The notes under the pieces are model-generated. The model made no database searches and was not told the DNA's origin. It saw only the letters and a list, made by a program, of their open reading frames with translations. Shown in pieces: positions 40,384 to 49,182 of a stretch of 55,909 nt of DNA. Source of the stretch: an uncultured Clostridia bacterium. GTDB taxonomy: Bacteria > Bacillota > Clostridia > Oscillospirales > Oscillospiraceae. The stretch is taken from assembly GCA_945949735.1 (NCBI GenBank), contig CAMFFO010000003.1, forward strand, positions 1 through 55,909. The letters are read 5' to 3'. The translations under genes and the position numbers were made by a program. How positions within the stretch are numbered: position 1 is the first letter of the stretch; each line of letters opens with the position of its first letter.

Positions 40384-40929
40384 TCACCGCCTCTGCACTT
40401 TTTTCGACAATCGCTTTTCACAGAATGCCCACAGCCGGCAGGCCAGCGCCCCGGCCGCGATCCCGATCACCGCACCGGCAATGACATCTGTGGGAAAATG
40501 GACATAGAGGTACAGCCGGGAGAAGGCGATCAGTCCGGCCATCAGAAGCGCAGGCAGCCACCCCTTGCTTTTTTGAAACAGCAGCACAGATGCCGCAGCA
40601 AAGGAAACCGCCGTATGTCCGGAGGGGAAAGAATAGTCCTCTGGAGCGGGAATGAGCAGCTGAACAGCCGAGTTCAACATAAAGGGGCGGGGCCTTGCCA
40701 CCAGAGGCTTGAGAATGATATTGCAGGCCAGCACCTCTATGATAATGGCAAGAAACATGACACCGCCCAGCTTTTTCGTTTTCGGGATCAATATCAGGAT
40801 ACCGCACAAAAGCACCCAGCCGATCCCCTCATCCGCAAAAGTTGTGATGATTGGGAAAAACACATCGCCAAAGCCGGAGCGCAGGGATGTCTGTATCCAG
40901 TCCAAAATGGACAGTTCAAAGGAAACCAT
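40384..40929 (-). CDS. PAP2-type membrane phosphatase
   Basis: 181 residues, minus strand, five to six membrane segments. The three PAP2 motifs are clear: KPLVARPRP, YSFPSGHTAVSF and SRLYLYVHFPTDVIAG. The family removes phosphate from undecaprenyl pyrophosphate or phosphatidic acid at the membrane. It follows the M23 gene by 17 nt in the same operon, so a wall-lipid role is likely. Confidence 0.9.
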   Translation of the reverse strand: MVSFELSILDWIQTSLRSGFGDVFFPIITTFADEGIGWVLLCGILILIPKTKKLGGVMFLAIIIEVLACNIILKPLVARPRPFMLNSAVQLLIPAPEDYSFPSGHTAVSFAAASVLLFQKSKGWLPALLMAGLIAFSRLYLYVHFPTDVIAGAVIGIAAGALACRLWAFCEKRLSKKVQRR

Positions 40930-40946
40930 TTTTGTTCATCTCACAT

Positions 40947-42284
40947 TCAGAGATAATCATAGGGATTTTGCACCTCTCCGTTCACCCGCACCTCAAAATG
41001 ACAATGGCTCCCGGTGGAGCGCCCGGTAGAACCCGCCTCCGCAATGGCTTGTCCCTGATAAACAGAATCGCCCTCGGAAACCAACAGGTTGGAGTTGTGG
41101 GCGTAGTAGGTCTGAGTTCCATCGTCATGGGTAATGATGACCAGATTGCCGTAGTCCCCTTTCCAGCCGGCAAAGCTGACGGTTCCGCCGTCAGCGGCCT
41201 TGACCTTCGTGCCATAAGGAACGGCAATGTCCAGTCCGGAGTGATAATTCGTGCTTCCAAACAGAGTCCGACTGCCAGGGGACGAGGTGACGGTACCGTC
41301 TACCGGCCAGATGTAGGTGCCTTTGGATGCCGTGGCAGGCCGCTCCTTTGTCCCAGTGGCTACCACTTTCTTTTCCGGCTCTTTCTGGACCACGGCCTCC
41401 AAAACCGTCCGTGCGATCTCCGTGCCATTCTGATAAGTCACCTCGGCACGGATCCAGTTCTCGCCTTCCTCGCCCTCAGACAGTACATTGGAGTCGCCTT
41501 CATAGAGGGAATCGTCCTCCACATACTCTACCGGAGCCGGGATCGGCTCCGTATAGGTGACCTCATCCACTGTAACAACGGCGAGGAACGGGACTGCCCG
41601 CCGGATATTCAGCACATCCCCGATCATCAGCACATCCGGGTCAACGGATGGATTCAGTTCGGACAACTCCCTCTGCCGCATATCCAGACCTGCGGCGATC
41701 TCCGAAAAGGTGTCTCCGGCCGCTACAGTATAAGAGGCCGCCTCCACAGAGTTTGCGGTAAGCGCCGCATAAATCTGCTCCGGGTCATCGGGAATTTCAG
41801 TGGATGCGTGACCATATTCAATGGAAACCTCTGGCTCGAAGCGCACCTCCTTGGTACTTTCATTCTGATATGGGGCGGAGAGCTCGTCCAGCATGGAATC
41901 TAAAGTTTCCCGGTCTGGGGAAAATCCTACCGCTTGTCCACCTACAGAGAGGACATAGCCCTCCCGGATCTCCTCCACCTGCTCCAACAGGCGCTCGGTC
42001 AGTTCTTCTTCCGAAACAAGATCATTTTTGCTGGCCATTGTCCAGCCGATGGAGATGTCATCCGTAATGACAGCGGACACGCCTATGGCATTTTCCACCT
42101 CGGCCTGTGCGGATTCCACAGCCCGTTGTGCAGTCTCCGTGTCGGATACAACGCCCAACTGTTCGCCATCCATGCTGACCGCATAGGCAGGCGTATAGAG
42201 AAGTCCGAAGGTCAAAGTCATTATAAGCGCAAACGATGCAATGGAAGCTGCCGAGATCATCAATTTCTTTTTCTTGAAGGGCAT
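40947..42284 (-). CDS. Membrane-anchored LysM-G5-M23 peptidase
   Basis: 445 residues, minus strand. ATG 42284 follows AAAGGAGG; the upstream TTG 42308 overlaps that site. An N-terminal membrane helix (KLMISAASIASFALIMTLTF) is followed by a helical region, a LysM module (SYTVAAGDTFSEIAAGLDMR...IGDVLNIRR), a G5 domain (about 270-325) and the M23 domain. The zinc ligands lie in NYHSGLDIAVPYGTKVKAAD and in SHCHFEVRVNGE. It probably trims cross-links in the wall. It precedes the PAP2 gene on the same strand. Confidence 0.9.
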   Translation of the reverse strand: MPFKKKKLMISAASIASFALIMTLTFGLLYTPAYAVSMDGEQLGVVSDTETAQRAVESAQAEVENAIGVSAVITDDISIGWTMASKNDLVSEEELTERLLEQVEEIREGYVLSVGGQAVGFSPDRETLDSMLDELSAPYQNESTKEVRFEPEVSIEYGHASTEIPDDPEQIYAALTANSVEAASYTVAAGDTFSEIAAGLDMRQRELSELNPSVDPDVLMIGDVLNIRRAVPFLAVVTVDEVTYTEPIPAPVEYVEDDSLYEGDSNVLSEGEEGENWIRAEVTYQNGTEIARTVLEAVVQKEPEKKVVATGTKERPATASKGTYIWPVDGTVTSSPGSRTLFGSTNYHSGLDIAVPYGTKVKAADGGTVSFAGWKGDYGNLVIITHDDGTQTYYAHNSNLLVSEGDSVYQGQAIAEAGSTGRSTGSHCHFEVRVNGEVQNPYDYL

Positions 42285-42402
42285 ATGCGAGAGAAGTCCT
42301 CCTTTCAATAGTTACAAAACGGTAACAATCAACCTGTAAGAAAAATACCAGTCTGGAGGCGGGGCGCCCCTTCCTGGATGTACGGTTTGAAGTTTACCCG
42401 CG

Positions 42403-42453
42403 AAATGTGGGGATTTTATGAAGATTTTTCATCCTCATAAAATCCCCACATTT
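42403..42453. promoter_or_regulatory. Perfect 19-bp inverted repeat in a divergent gap
   Basis: AAATGTGGGGATTTTATGA (42403-42421) and its exact complement (42435-42453) flank a 13-nt loop. The repeat sits between the minus-strand M23 operon and the plus-strand foldase/SPFH operon, 49 bp before the latter's ATG. It could be a dimeric regulator site or a leader hairpin. No consensus promoter is obvious beside it. Confidence 0.75.
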
Positions 42454-42501
42454 GTTCCTTAAACTTTCTGGTAGAAAGCCACCAGGATTTGGAGGAGCAA
42501 T

Positions 42502-44664
42502 ATGGAAGAAAAAAACAGACCTCGGCAGCCCCAGGAGGAGGAACAGCCCTCCGCGCTGTCCGATATGCTGGGGGCGCTGGGCTTCAAATCGAAATCTCAG
42601 CGTGCCGGCAAGCAGGAGAACATTCGGGACGGAACAGAGGAGGATGTTTCTCCAGATGGAGAAACTCAACTGGAGCGGGAAGTCAGAGAATCAGAGTGGG
42701 GCCGGGCGGAACAACCCGATGAACTGAGCAGTGTTCCCGCAGAGATCTCACCTAAAAAAAGCCCGCCACCCCCCAGAAAAAAGCGGCGCTGGATATTCCC
42801 CATGATTGGCGTTGCGGCGGTGGCCGTTGTGGGGACCGGATTCCTTTTCACGCGGGAGCCGGAACCACCCAGCCCCGATGTGGTGGCCTCCTATGATGGA
42901 AAGATCATCACGGTGGATGAACTAAACGCCTTTATCGCAGTGGAAAACGCCAAAGAGCGGGAGCATATCATCTGCCCCACCCACGGCTATGACCATTCAA
43001 AATGTACGCCGGACGAGGAGTGCGAGGCCCACCCCGTCCACACCTTGGAGGGCTATCGGGAGATGGTTTCCAGGCTGGCCACGGAGCAGATGATCGTTTC
43101 CTGGGCAGAGAGCAGCGGGATCACCCAGCGTTCCGATGTGCGGCATGGGATGTCTGACCTGCTTAACGACGCCATGGTCACCCAATATGTCTCCCAGCTC
43201 CATGAGGAGAACATCTCCCCAGAGTCCATTTCCAGCTGGGAGGTGCAGAAATACTACGACAGCAATCAGAGCGAATACGCCGGAAAGACGCTGTCGGAGG
43301 TGGAGAACGAGATCCGGCAGACGCTGGCAGCGCAGAAGGACGAGGACTTTTTTGCCGAATATCTGGATGAGCTGAAGAAAACGGCGGGCTTGCAGGTAAA
43401 CTTTGATCTGCTGAAAGTGGCCCAGCCTACACAGGCGGAGATCGACGCCTACTACCAGGCCAATCAGTCCTCTTATGAAACGGCCCCTGCCGCAAAATTC
43501 CGTGAGATCAAATTTTCCGGCGATGATGCTGGATCCCAGGCCACCGCAGCCGGCCGCAAGCTGCGCTCCGGCGAGAGCTTTGACAGTGTGGCCGCCTCCA
43601 ACGGCGGTGCGGTTGACGGCTCCATAGAAAAGGGGGCCGGTCCGCAGGCAAAGGAAACCGCCTTATGGCGGTTGAAAGCCGGTCAAACCAGTGACCCCAT
43701 TGACAACGGCGATGGGACTTGGAGTATTTTGGAGCTGCAGGAGTTGTCCAGCGCGGGAGTGCGGCCCCTGTCCGAAGTCCAGGAAGAGATCACATGGACG
43801 CTGTTATCGGAGAATACGGCGCGTGAATATGAGACGCGAAAGACCGAGACTCTGTTCAGCATCCACAGCCGCCGTTACACACTGGGAGACTTCTATACCG
43901 AGTTTCAGGAGCTGTCTCCGGCCTACCAGCGGCAGTTCTCCAGCTTTGAGATGAAACAGCAGCTTTTGGAGCAGATTATCGCACAGGAACTGCTTTTGGA
44001 GAAAAGCGGCGACGGCTCCGACACAGGAGAGGATCACAGCATGGAGGAACTTCGTATCCGCTATCTGGCTCAGATCCTGCATCAAGACGAGGTGGACGAC
44101 CAGTTGATCGAGCCGACAGAGGAGGAAGTCCGCCAATTCTATGAGGAAAACCAGGCAGACATGGTCGTTCCCGCTACCTTCCAGTTAAATCTGATCTGGA
44201 TCGACCAGGGAACAAACGGAGAGAAGAAGGAGGATGCCCGCACCAAGGCAAACAGCGCCCTGGACGCTCTGACGGGCGGCATGGACTTTGCCGCGGTTGC
44301 GCGGCAGTATTCCGATGACTCCTCCGCCGCCTCCAACGGCGGGCAGATCTCCGGTTCCTTCCACGCGGAGGATCTGGTCGAGCCGCTGGCGCAGGCCATT
44401 GAGCCGCTGGCCGCTGGTGAGACCAGTCCCATTGTAGAGTACGACGGCGGTTACTATATCATTCAGGTGCGGGATCGCACCGAAGAACGCCAGCAGACCT
44501 TTGAGGAAGTAGCCGATACCATCAAGGCCCATTTGCAGGCCCAGCAGCATGAGCAGCTGGAGGCGGATATGCAAAACACCCTGCTGGAGCGGGCCAATCT
44601 GGTGATCTACGACAAAACCCTGCGGCGGCTGGTCAAGGAGACGGAACAGGGGGCGGCATCGTGA
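42502..44664 (+). CDS. Membrane-anchored SurA/PrsA-like peptidyl-prolyl isomerase
   Basis: 720 residues from ATG 42502 with GGAGG upstream. An acidic, disordered cytoplasmic region of about 95 residues precedes one membrane helix (98-116). A SurA-type chaperone helix bundle follows, then two parvulin-like regions (around 330-415: AKFREIKFSGDD, RSGESFDSVA; and around 550-680: FQLNLIWIDQG, GGMDFAAVARQYSDDSS, GGYYIIQVRD). A Cys/His cluster (ICPTHGYDHSKC, then EECEAHPVH, residues 155-180) is an unusual insert that could bind metal. It probably folds exported proteins. It starts the six-gene operon. Confidence 0.82.
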   Translation: MEEKNRPRQPQEEEQPSALSDMLGALGFKSKSQRAGKQENIRDGTEEDVSPDGETQLEREVRESEWGRAEQPDELSSVPAEISPKKSPPPPRKKRRWIFPMIGVAAVAVVGTGFLFTREPEPPSPDVVASYDGKIITVDELNAFIAVENAKEREHIICPTHGYDHSKCTPDEECEAHPVHTLEGYREMVSRLATEQMIVSWAESSGITQRSDVRHGMSDLLNDAMVTQYVSQLHEENISPESISSWEVQKYYDSNQSEYAGKTLSEVENEIRQTLAAQKDEDFFAEYLDELKKTAGLQVNFDLLKVAQPTQAEIDAYYQANQSSYETAPAAKFREIKFSGDDAGSQATAAGRKLRSGESFDSVAASNGGAVDGSIEKGAGPQAKETALWRLKAGQTSDPIDNGDGTWSILELQELSSAGVRPLSEVQEEITWTLLSENTAREYETRKTETLFSIHSRRYTLGDFYTEFQELSPAYQRQFSSFEMKQQLLEQIIAQELLLEKSGDGSDTGEDHSMEELRIRYLAQILHQDEVDDQLIEPTEEEVRQFYEENQADMVVPATFQLNLIWIDQGTNGEKKEDARTKANSALDALTGGMDFAAVARQYSDDSSAASNGGQISGSFHAEDLVEPLAQAIEPLAAGETSPIVEYDGGYYIIQVRDRTEERQQTFEEVADTIKAHLQAQQHEQLEADMQNTLLERANLVIYDKTLRRLVKETEQGAAS

Positions 44665-45566
44665 GCAATCCGCAAAATCCGAGGCTGGGAGCCGTGGGCG
44701 GTCAAGCCGTACTGGACGGCGTGATGATGAAAGCGGAGGGCCGCTGCGCAGTTTCTGTGCGCTGCCCGGACGGGAGCATCCAGACGGAGCTCGTTCTGTT
44801 CCAGCCGTTGGGAAAGCGGCACCCCATTTTAGGACTTCCGCTCATCCGGGGCTTTATCAACTTTTGTCAAATGCTTGCCTTGGGCCAGCGCGTCCTTTCC
44901 ATTTCAGTTGTATTGACCGACCCGGAGCCGGAGCAAACAGCTTCTCACGTATCGGAACGGCTGTTCACTGCCGCTGTCTGGATATTTGCCGTTGTGCTGA
45001 GCGTGGGGCTTTTTATGCTTTTGCCCGCATCGGTCGTCAAGCTGGGAGGCCGGTTGCTGCCTTTGGACAGCGTTTGGCTGAAAAACATCGTGGAGGGACT
45101 GGTTCGGATATGCGTCCTGCTGACCTATCTGCTCCTGACCTCTCTGATGCCCGATATGCGCCGGACATTTGAATACCATGGGGCGGAACACAAATCGGTG
45201 GCCTGCTACGAGGCGGGAGAGCCATTGACGCCGGAAAACGCCGCCCGGCATACCCGGTTCCATCCCCGCTGCGGCACCAGCTTTCTGTTTATGATGATCT
45301 TTGTCGGTATCCTGTTTTACTCGCTCCCAATCTTTTCATGGAACAGTGTTTGGGAGCGGGTACTGACGAAACTGCTCTTTTTCCCTGTGATTTCCGGTGT
45401 CGGCTATGAGATCATCCGATTCTCCGGGAGACATCCCGGCAATCTCCTGCTGCGTATATTGACTGCGCCGGGGCTGTGGCTGCAGCACATCACCACCAGA
45501 GAGCCTTCGCTGGAACAGCTGGAGGTGGCGATTACGGCTTTGCGCAATTCGCTTGAAAATCAATGA
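44661..45566 (+). CDS. DUF1385 membrane protein
   Basis: 301 residues from GTG 44661, overlapping the previous stop by 4 nt. LGAVGGQAVLDGVMMKAEGR is the DUF1385 signature. FEYHGAEHKSVACYEAG and FHPRCGTSFLFMMIFVGI contain conserved His and Cys in or near the membrane, which may bind metal. About four membrane segments are visible. The biochemical role of the family is not established. Tight overlap with the foldase gene suggests a joint function. Confidence 0.85.
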   Translation: MSNPQNPRLGAVGGQAVLDGVMMKAEGRCAVSVRCPDGSIQTELVLFQPLGKRHPILGLPLIRGFINFCQMLALGQRVLSISVVLTDPEPEQTASHVSERLFTAAVWIFAVVLSVGLFMLLPASVVKLGGRLLPLDSVWLKNIVEGLVRICVLLTYLLLTSLMPDMRRTFEYHGAEHKSVACYEAGEPLTPENAARHTRFHPRCGTSFLFMMIFVGILFYSLPIFSWNSVWERVLTKLLFFPVISGVGYEIIRFSGRHPGNLLLRILTAPGLWLQHITTREPSLEQLEVAITALRNSLENQ

Positions 45567-45577
45567 AGGAGGCCCAT

Positions 45578-47095
45578 ATGGGACGAAAAGAAAAAACTCT
45601 GCTCATTACGATCATTGCCAATGTGATTTTGATCGCTCTGCGCTTTTTCCTGGCTGATCTGTCCGGGAGTGTTGGACTGGCCGCCAACGCATGGCACTCC
45701 ATGACCGACGCCTTCGTGACCAGCGTGGTGTTCATCGGCCTGATGATAGCCCGGTACGGTGCGGAAAAACTGCGGCTGGCCAGCAAAAAGGTGGAGCATA
45801 TCCTGGCGATCTTTGTTGCCGTATTCATTTTCTACATGGGACTGGAGATCCTGTCCGACGCACTGAGCGGCGAGACAACGGAGCTGCGCTATGTTCCCTT
45901 TGCGGCAGCGGGCGCTTTTCTGGGCATCGGAATCAACTACTTCATGGCCCGCTATAAAATCTATGTAGGCCAGCAGACCGGCTCCCAGAGCCTGATTGCG
46001 GACGGCTATCACTCAAAAATGGATATGTACTGTTCCGTGGCGGTGCTGGTAGGTCTGCTGGGCTCCCTGTTCGGGATGCCGAGCCTGGACAAAATCGCCG
46101 CCATTATCGCCATGGTGCTGCTGATGATCGCAGGTTATGAGATCCTATCTTCCAACCTCCATCTGCTGCTCCATCCGGAGGAGGACACCGGCGCCGAACA
46201 CGGCCACCACCATCATGGACTCCCCGGAGGCAAAAAGCTCTATGCCGGGATAGGCGGCGTACTGGCGTGCGCCTGGCTGCTCTCCGGCATCTATGTGGTG
46301 CAGATGGACGAGAGCGGCATTGTCCGCCGTTTCGGAAGCGTGGTCAATGACGCCGTTACACCAGGCATCCACTATAAGCTCCCCGCACCCATCGAAACGG
46401 TGACGCTGGTGAAGGCGGAGAATGTGAGCCAGGTAGAGACTGGCGTGCAGGAGCTGCTGACCGGGGATACCAACTTGGTCAATGTGAACCTGTCTGTCCA
46501 TTACAAGATAGAAAACAGTGCGGACTATCTGCTGAATGTCAGCAACTCCGAAGCCCTGCTGCAGTCCAGCGCCACCACCAGTATCCGGCAGATCGTGGGA
46601 GAGAACACCATCGACTATACCTTGACAGACGGCAAGCCGGAGATCGAATCGAGCGTCCAACAGGCGCTGCAGGAGACGATGGACAGGAACGGGACTGGCT
46701 TGGAGATTGTAAGCGTCCAGCTTGTGGAGGCCGCTCCGCCGGAGGCTGTGCTTTCCAGCTTTGAGGATCTGGCCACCGCCCGGCAGGACAGCGTCATCTA
46801 CATCAACGAAGCCACAGCCTATCAAAACACCATCGTCCCCCAGGCGCGGGCCGACGCCTACCAGCAGGTCGCTGAGGCCGAGGGCTACCGGGAGGAAACC
46901 ATCAAGACCGCCCAGGGTGATGCCGACCTCTTCTCCCAGCGGCAGGAAGCCTACGCCTCCTATCCCCGTGTGACCCGGTTCCGGCTCTATATGGAGGCCA
47001 TGGAGGAAGTCCTGCCCAATGTGCAGAAGCTCCTGCTGGGCGGCAATGTCTCCGTCGACAATGCGGAACTCTGGCTGGGCAACGGTTCCAAATAA
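45578..47095 (+). CDS. Cation-diffusion facilitator fused to an SPFH (HflK-like) domain
   Basis: 505 residues. ATG 45578 follows AAGGAGG (45566-45572); ATG 45563 overlaps that site. Residues 1-200 are a six-helix CDF transporter with metal site A intact: NAWHSMTDAF (His40, Asp44) and DGYHSKMDM (His145, Asp149). A His-rich linker (EHGHHHHG, 207-214) replaces the usual cytoplasmic domain. A seventh helix (222-240) then leads into an SPFH domain, starting SGIYVVQMDESGIVRRFGSV, close to the HflK paralogue two genes on. CDF proteins export Zn, Cd or Fe against protons. I know of no named CDF-SPFH family. No frameshift or stop lies at the junction. Confidence 0.88.
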   Translation: MGRKEKTLLITIIANVILIALRFFLADLSGSVGLAANAWHSMTDAFVTSVVFIGLMIARYGAEKLRLASKKVEHILAIFVAVFIFYMGLEILSDALSGETTELRYVPFAAAGAFLGIGINYFMARYKIYVGQQTGSQSLIADGYHSKMDMYCSVAVLVGLLGSLFGMPSLDKIAAIIAMVLLMIAGYEILSSNLHLLLHPEEDTGAEHGHHHHGLPGGKKLYAGIGGVLACAWLLSGIYVVQMDESGIVRRFGSVVNDAVTPGIHYKLPAPIETVTLVKAENVSQVETGVQELLTGDTNLVNVNLSVHYKIENSADYLLNVSNSEALLQSSATTSIRQIVGENTIDYTLTDGKPEIESSVQQALQETMDRNGTGLEIVSVQLVEAAPPEAVLSSFEDLATARQDSVIYINEATAYQNTIVPQARADAYQQVAEAEGYREETIKTAQGDADLFSQRQEAYASYPRVTRFRLYMEAMEEVLPNVQKLLLGGNVSVDNAELWLGNGSK

Positions 47096-47134
47096 GCACC
47101 ATCGAACAATTTCATCATTTGGAGGAATGATTTT

Positions 47135-48031
47135 ATGACAAAGGCAAAAGGCGCACCCAAGAAGACGGTTCTCTTTGGTATCGGAGCGGCGATCATTCTG
47201 TTGCTTCTGACTCTCGTGATCTATCAGGTGGACAGCACGGAATATGCGGTGGTCACCCAGTTTGGACAGCCTGTCCGGGTGGTGGAGGATGCCGGCTTGA
47301 AGATAAAGCTTCCCGATCCCATTCAGTCCGTCCAGCGGCTGGATAAGCGGGTGCAGGTCTATCAGACCTCGTCCATCGAGCTGCTGACCCTGGATCGGCT
47401 GAATGTCTCTCTGGACTACTATGGCACATGGAAGATCGTAGACCCCATTCTCTTTTTGCAGACGGTGCGGGACAATATCGGCGCCGAGGCCCGACTGCTG
47501 GATGTGTTCTCCTCCAGCCTGAGCGTCCAGTTGGGCCAGTATAAGCTGGAGCAGTTGGTCAATACAGATGCGGAGAAACTGGAGCTGGACACCATGATCG
47601 CTGATACCGTGGCCTATGCCAAGGAGCGGGCTGCGGAGTACGGCATTGAGGTGGTGGACGCCCAGATCCGGGTCCTCAACTTCCCGGAGGCTAACAAGCA
47701 GAGCGTTTACGACCGTATGAGCGCCGAGCGTGAGCAGATGGCGCAGCGTTACCGCTCCGAGGGCAGCGAGGAAGCCTCTAACATCCGTGCGAACGCAGAA
47801 AAGGAGCAGCAGCTCATTTTGGCGGAAGCCTATCAGAAGGTTCAGGAGATCATGGGCGAAGGCGATGCCGAGGCCATCCGCATTTACGGCGAAGCGTTCC
47901 AGAAGGACCCGGAATTTTATGAGTTCATCCGCACTCTGGAAACCTACGAAAAGACCATTGATGGCAACACGACGCTGATCCTGCCTTCTACCTCGGAGAT
48001 TTTGAAGTATCTCGGTGGAAGCGGCAACTAA
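47135..48031 (+). CDS. HflC-like SPFH membrane protein
   Basis: 298 residues from ATG 47135 with TTGGAGGA upstream. One N-terminal helix (TVLFGIGAAIILLLLTLVIY) is followed by an SPFH domain (STEYAVVTQFGQPVRVVEDA, GLKIKLPDPIQSVQRLDKR) and a long coiled coil. FPEANKQSVYDRMSAEREQM and FYEFIRTLETYEKTI are HflC signatures. In E. coli HflK and HflC form a cage around the protease FtsH. Here the partner may be the CDF-SPFH protein. Confidence 0.9.
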   Translation: MTKAKGAPKKTVLFGIGAAIILLLLTLVIYQVDSTEYAVVTQFGQPVRVVEDAGLKIKLPDPIQSVQRLDKRVQVYQTSSIELLTLDRLNVSLDYYGTWKIVDPILFLQTVRDNIGAEARLLDVFSSSLSVQLGQYKLEQLVNTDAEKLELDTMIADTVAYAKERAAEYGIEVVDAQIRVLNFPEANKQSVYDRMSAEREQMAQRYRSEGSEEASNIRANAEKEQQLILAEAYQKVQEIMGEGDAEAIRIYGEAFQKDPEFYEFIRTLETYEKTIDGNTTLILPSTSEILKYLGGSGN

Positions 48032-48046
48032 CAAGGAGAACAGTCT

Positions 48047-49150
48047 ATGAAGAAATTTTCTCTTGACCAGCTGCGGGAAACCGTCAACCGCTTTTTCCTG
48101 CGGCTTGCGGCCATACCCCAGGGAAGTGGAAAGGGCGGCAAGAAAGAAGGTTCCGTCCGAAATGATCTGAAAAACGCTTTCCGGCATATCAACCCCAAGA
48201 AGGCTGGCCTGGGCGTGCTGGGCGGCGTGATTGCGGTCTACCTGCTCTCCGGCATCTATGTCGTCAATCCCGGTGAACAGGCCGTGGTGCGCCGTTTCGG
48301 AGCGGTACTGGATCAGACGGTGACGGAGGGCCTGCACTACCGCCTGCCCTGGCCCATTGACAAGGTGCAGACCGTCAATGTTTCTGAAGTTCGCCGGGCG
48401 GACATCGGAATGACCCTGCCGGAGCATATCCACCAGCCCGATGACGAGCCCCAGGCGATCCAGCTGCTCACCGCCGATGAAAACATTATCACCACTCAGG
48501 CCATCGTCCACTACCGGGTGAGCAATGCGGCAAAGTTCCTCTACAATGTGAATGGCAACAGTGAGCAGCTGGTGCGGTACAGCGTGGAGGCGGCGCTGGT
48601 GCAGCTCATGGCCAGCGTCCCGGTGGATAATATCCTCAGCACTGATAAGGTGGCCGCCCAAAACGGCGTGATGGAGTTGGCGCAGGAGGCGCTGGACCGC
48701 TACGATGCCGGTATCCAGATCACAGCCTTCAATATTCAGAATGTGGTGCCGCCCGACCCCGTCTCCTCCGCCTTTCTGGATGTGACCAACGCCATGTCCG
48801 AGCGGGAGACCTCCATCAACGAGGCAAACGGCTATTACAATAGCCTGATCCCCCAGGCCAGAGCAGAGGCCAACCGCATGATCTCCAATGCGGAAGCCTA
48901 CAAGCAGGAGCAGGTGTCCCGCGCCACCGGCGATACCGAGAAATTCCTCAGTATGCTGAAGGAGTATCAGAGCAATTCCTCCATCTACACGGCGGACACC
49001 ACAAAGTACCGTCTGCTGCTGGAAACGCTGGACAAGATCCTGCCTACCGTCAAGCTGTATATCGTGGACTCCTCTGACGGCAGCGTGGATGTGAAGCTCT
49101 TTGATCCCAGCATAAGCGGAGCGGCTATTACGGCCAATTCACAAGGATAA
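48047..49150 (+). CDS. HflK-like SPFH membrane protein
   Basis: 367 residues from ATG 48047 with AAGGAGA upstream. A basic N-terminal region is followed by one helix (AGLGVLGGVIAVYLLSGIYV) and the SPFH domain (NPGEQAVVRRFGAVLDQTVT, GLHYRLPWPIDKVQTVNV). NAMSERETSINEANGYYNSL and SNAEAYKQEQVSRATGDTEK are HflK hallmarks. It is clearly paralogous to the SPFH half of the CDF fusion. The set may form a three-component ring. Confidence 0.9.
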   Translation: MKKFSLDQLRETVNRFFLRLAAIPQGSGKGGKKEGSVRNDLKNAFRHINPKKAGLGVLGGVIAVYLLSGIYVVNPGEQAVVRRFGAVLDQTVTEGLHYRLPWPIDKVQTVNVSEVRRADIGMTLPEHIHQPDDEPQAIQLLTADENIITTQAIVHYRVSNAAKFLYNVNGNSEQLVRYSVEAALVQLMASVPVDNILSTDKVAAQNGVMELAQEALDRYDAGIQITAFNIQNVVPPDPVSSAFLDVTNAMSERETSINEANGYYNSLIPQARAEANRMISNAEAYKQEQVSRATGDTEKFLSMLKEYQSNSSIYTADTTKYRLLLETLDKILPTVKLYIVDSSDGSVDVKLFDPSISGAAITANSQG

Positions 49151-49182
49151 ACCGATGATCCCACAGGAGTGAATGCTTTCAA

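Noticed and set aside
46145..48661. Very long antisense open frame (838 codons) across the SPFH genes
   Set aside because: It mirrors the plus-strand genes, has no ribosome site, and its composition (Leu/His/Gly/Asp-rich, no domain pattern) is typical of a GC-rich shadow frame.
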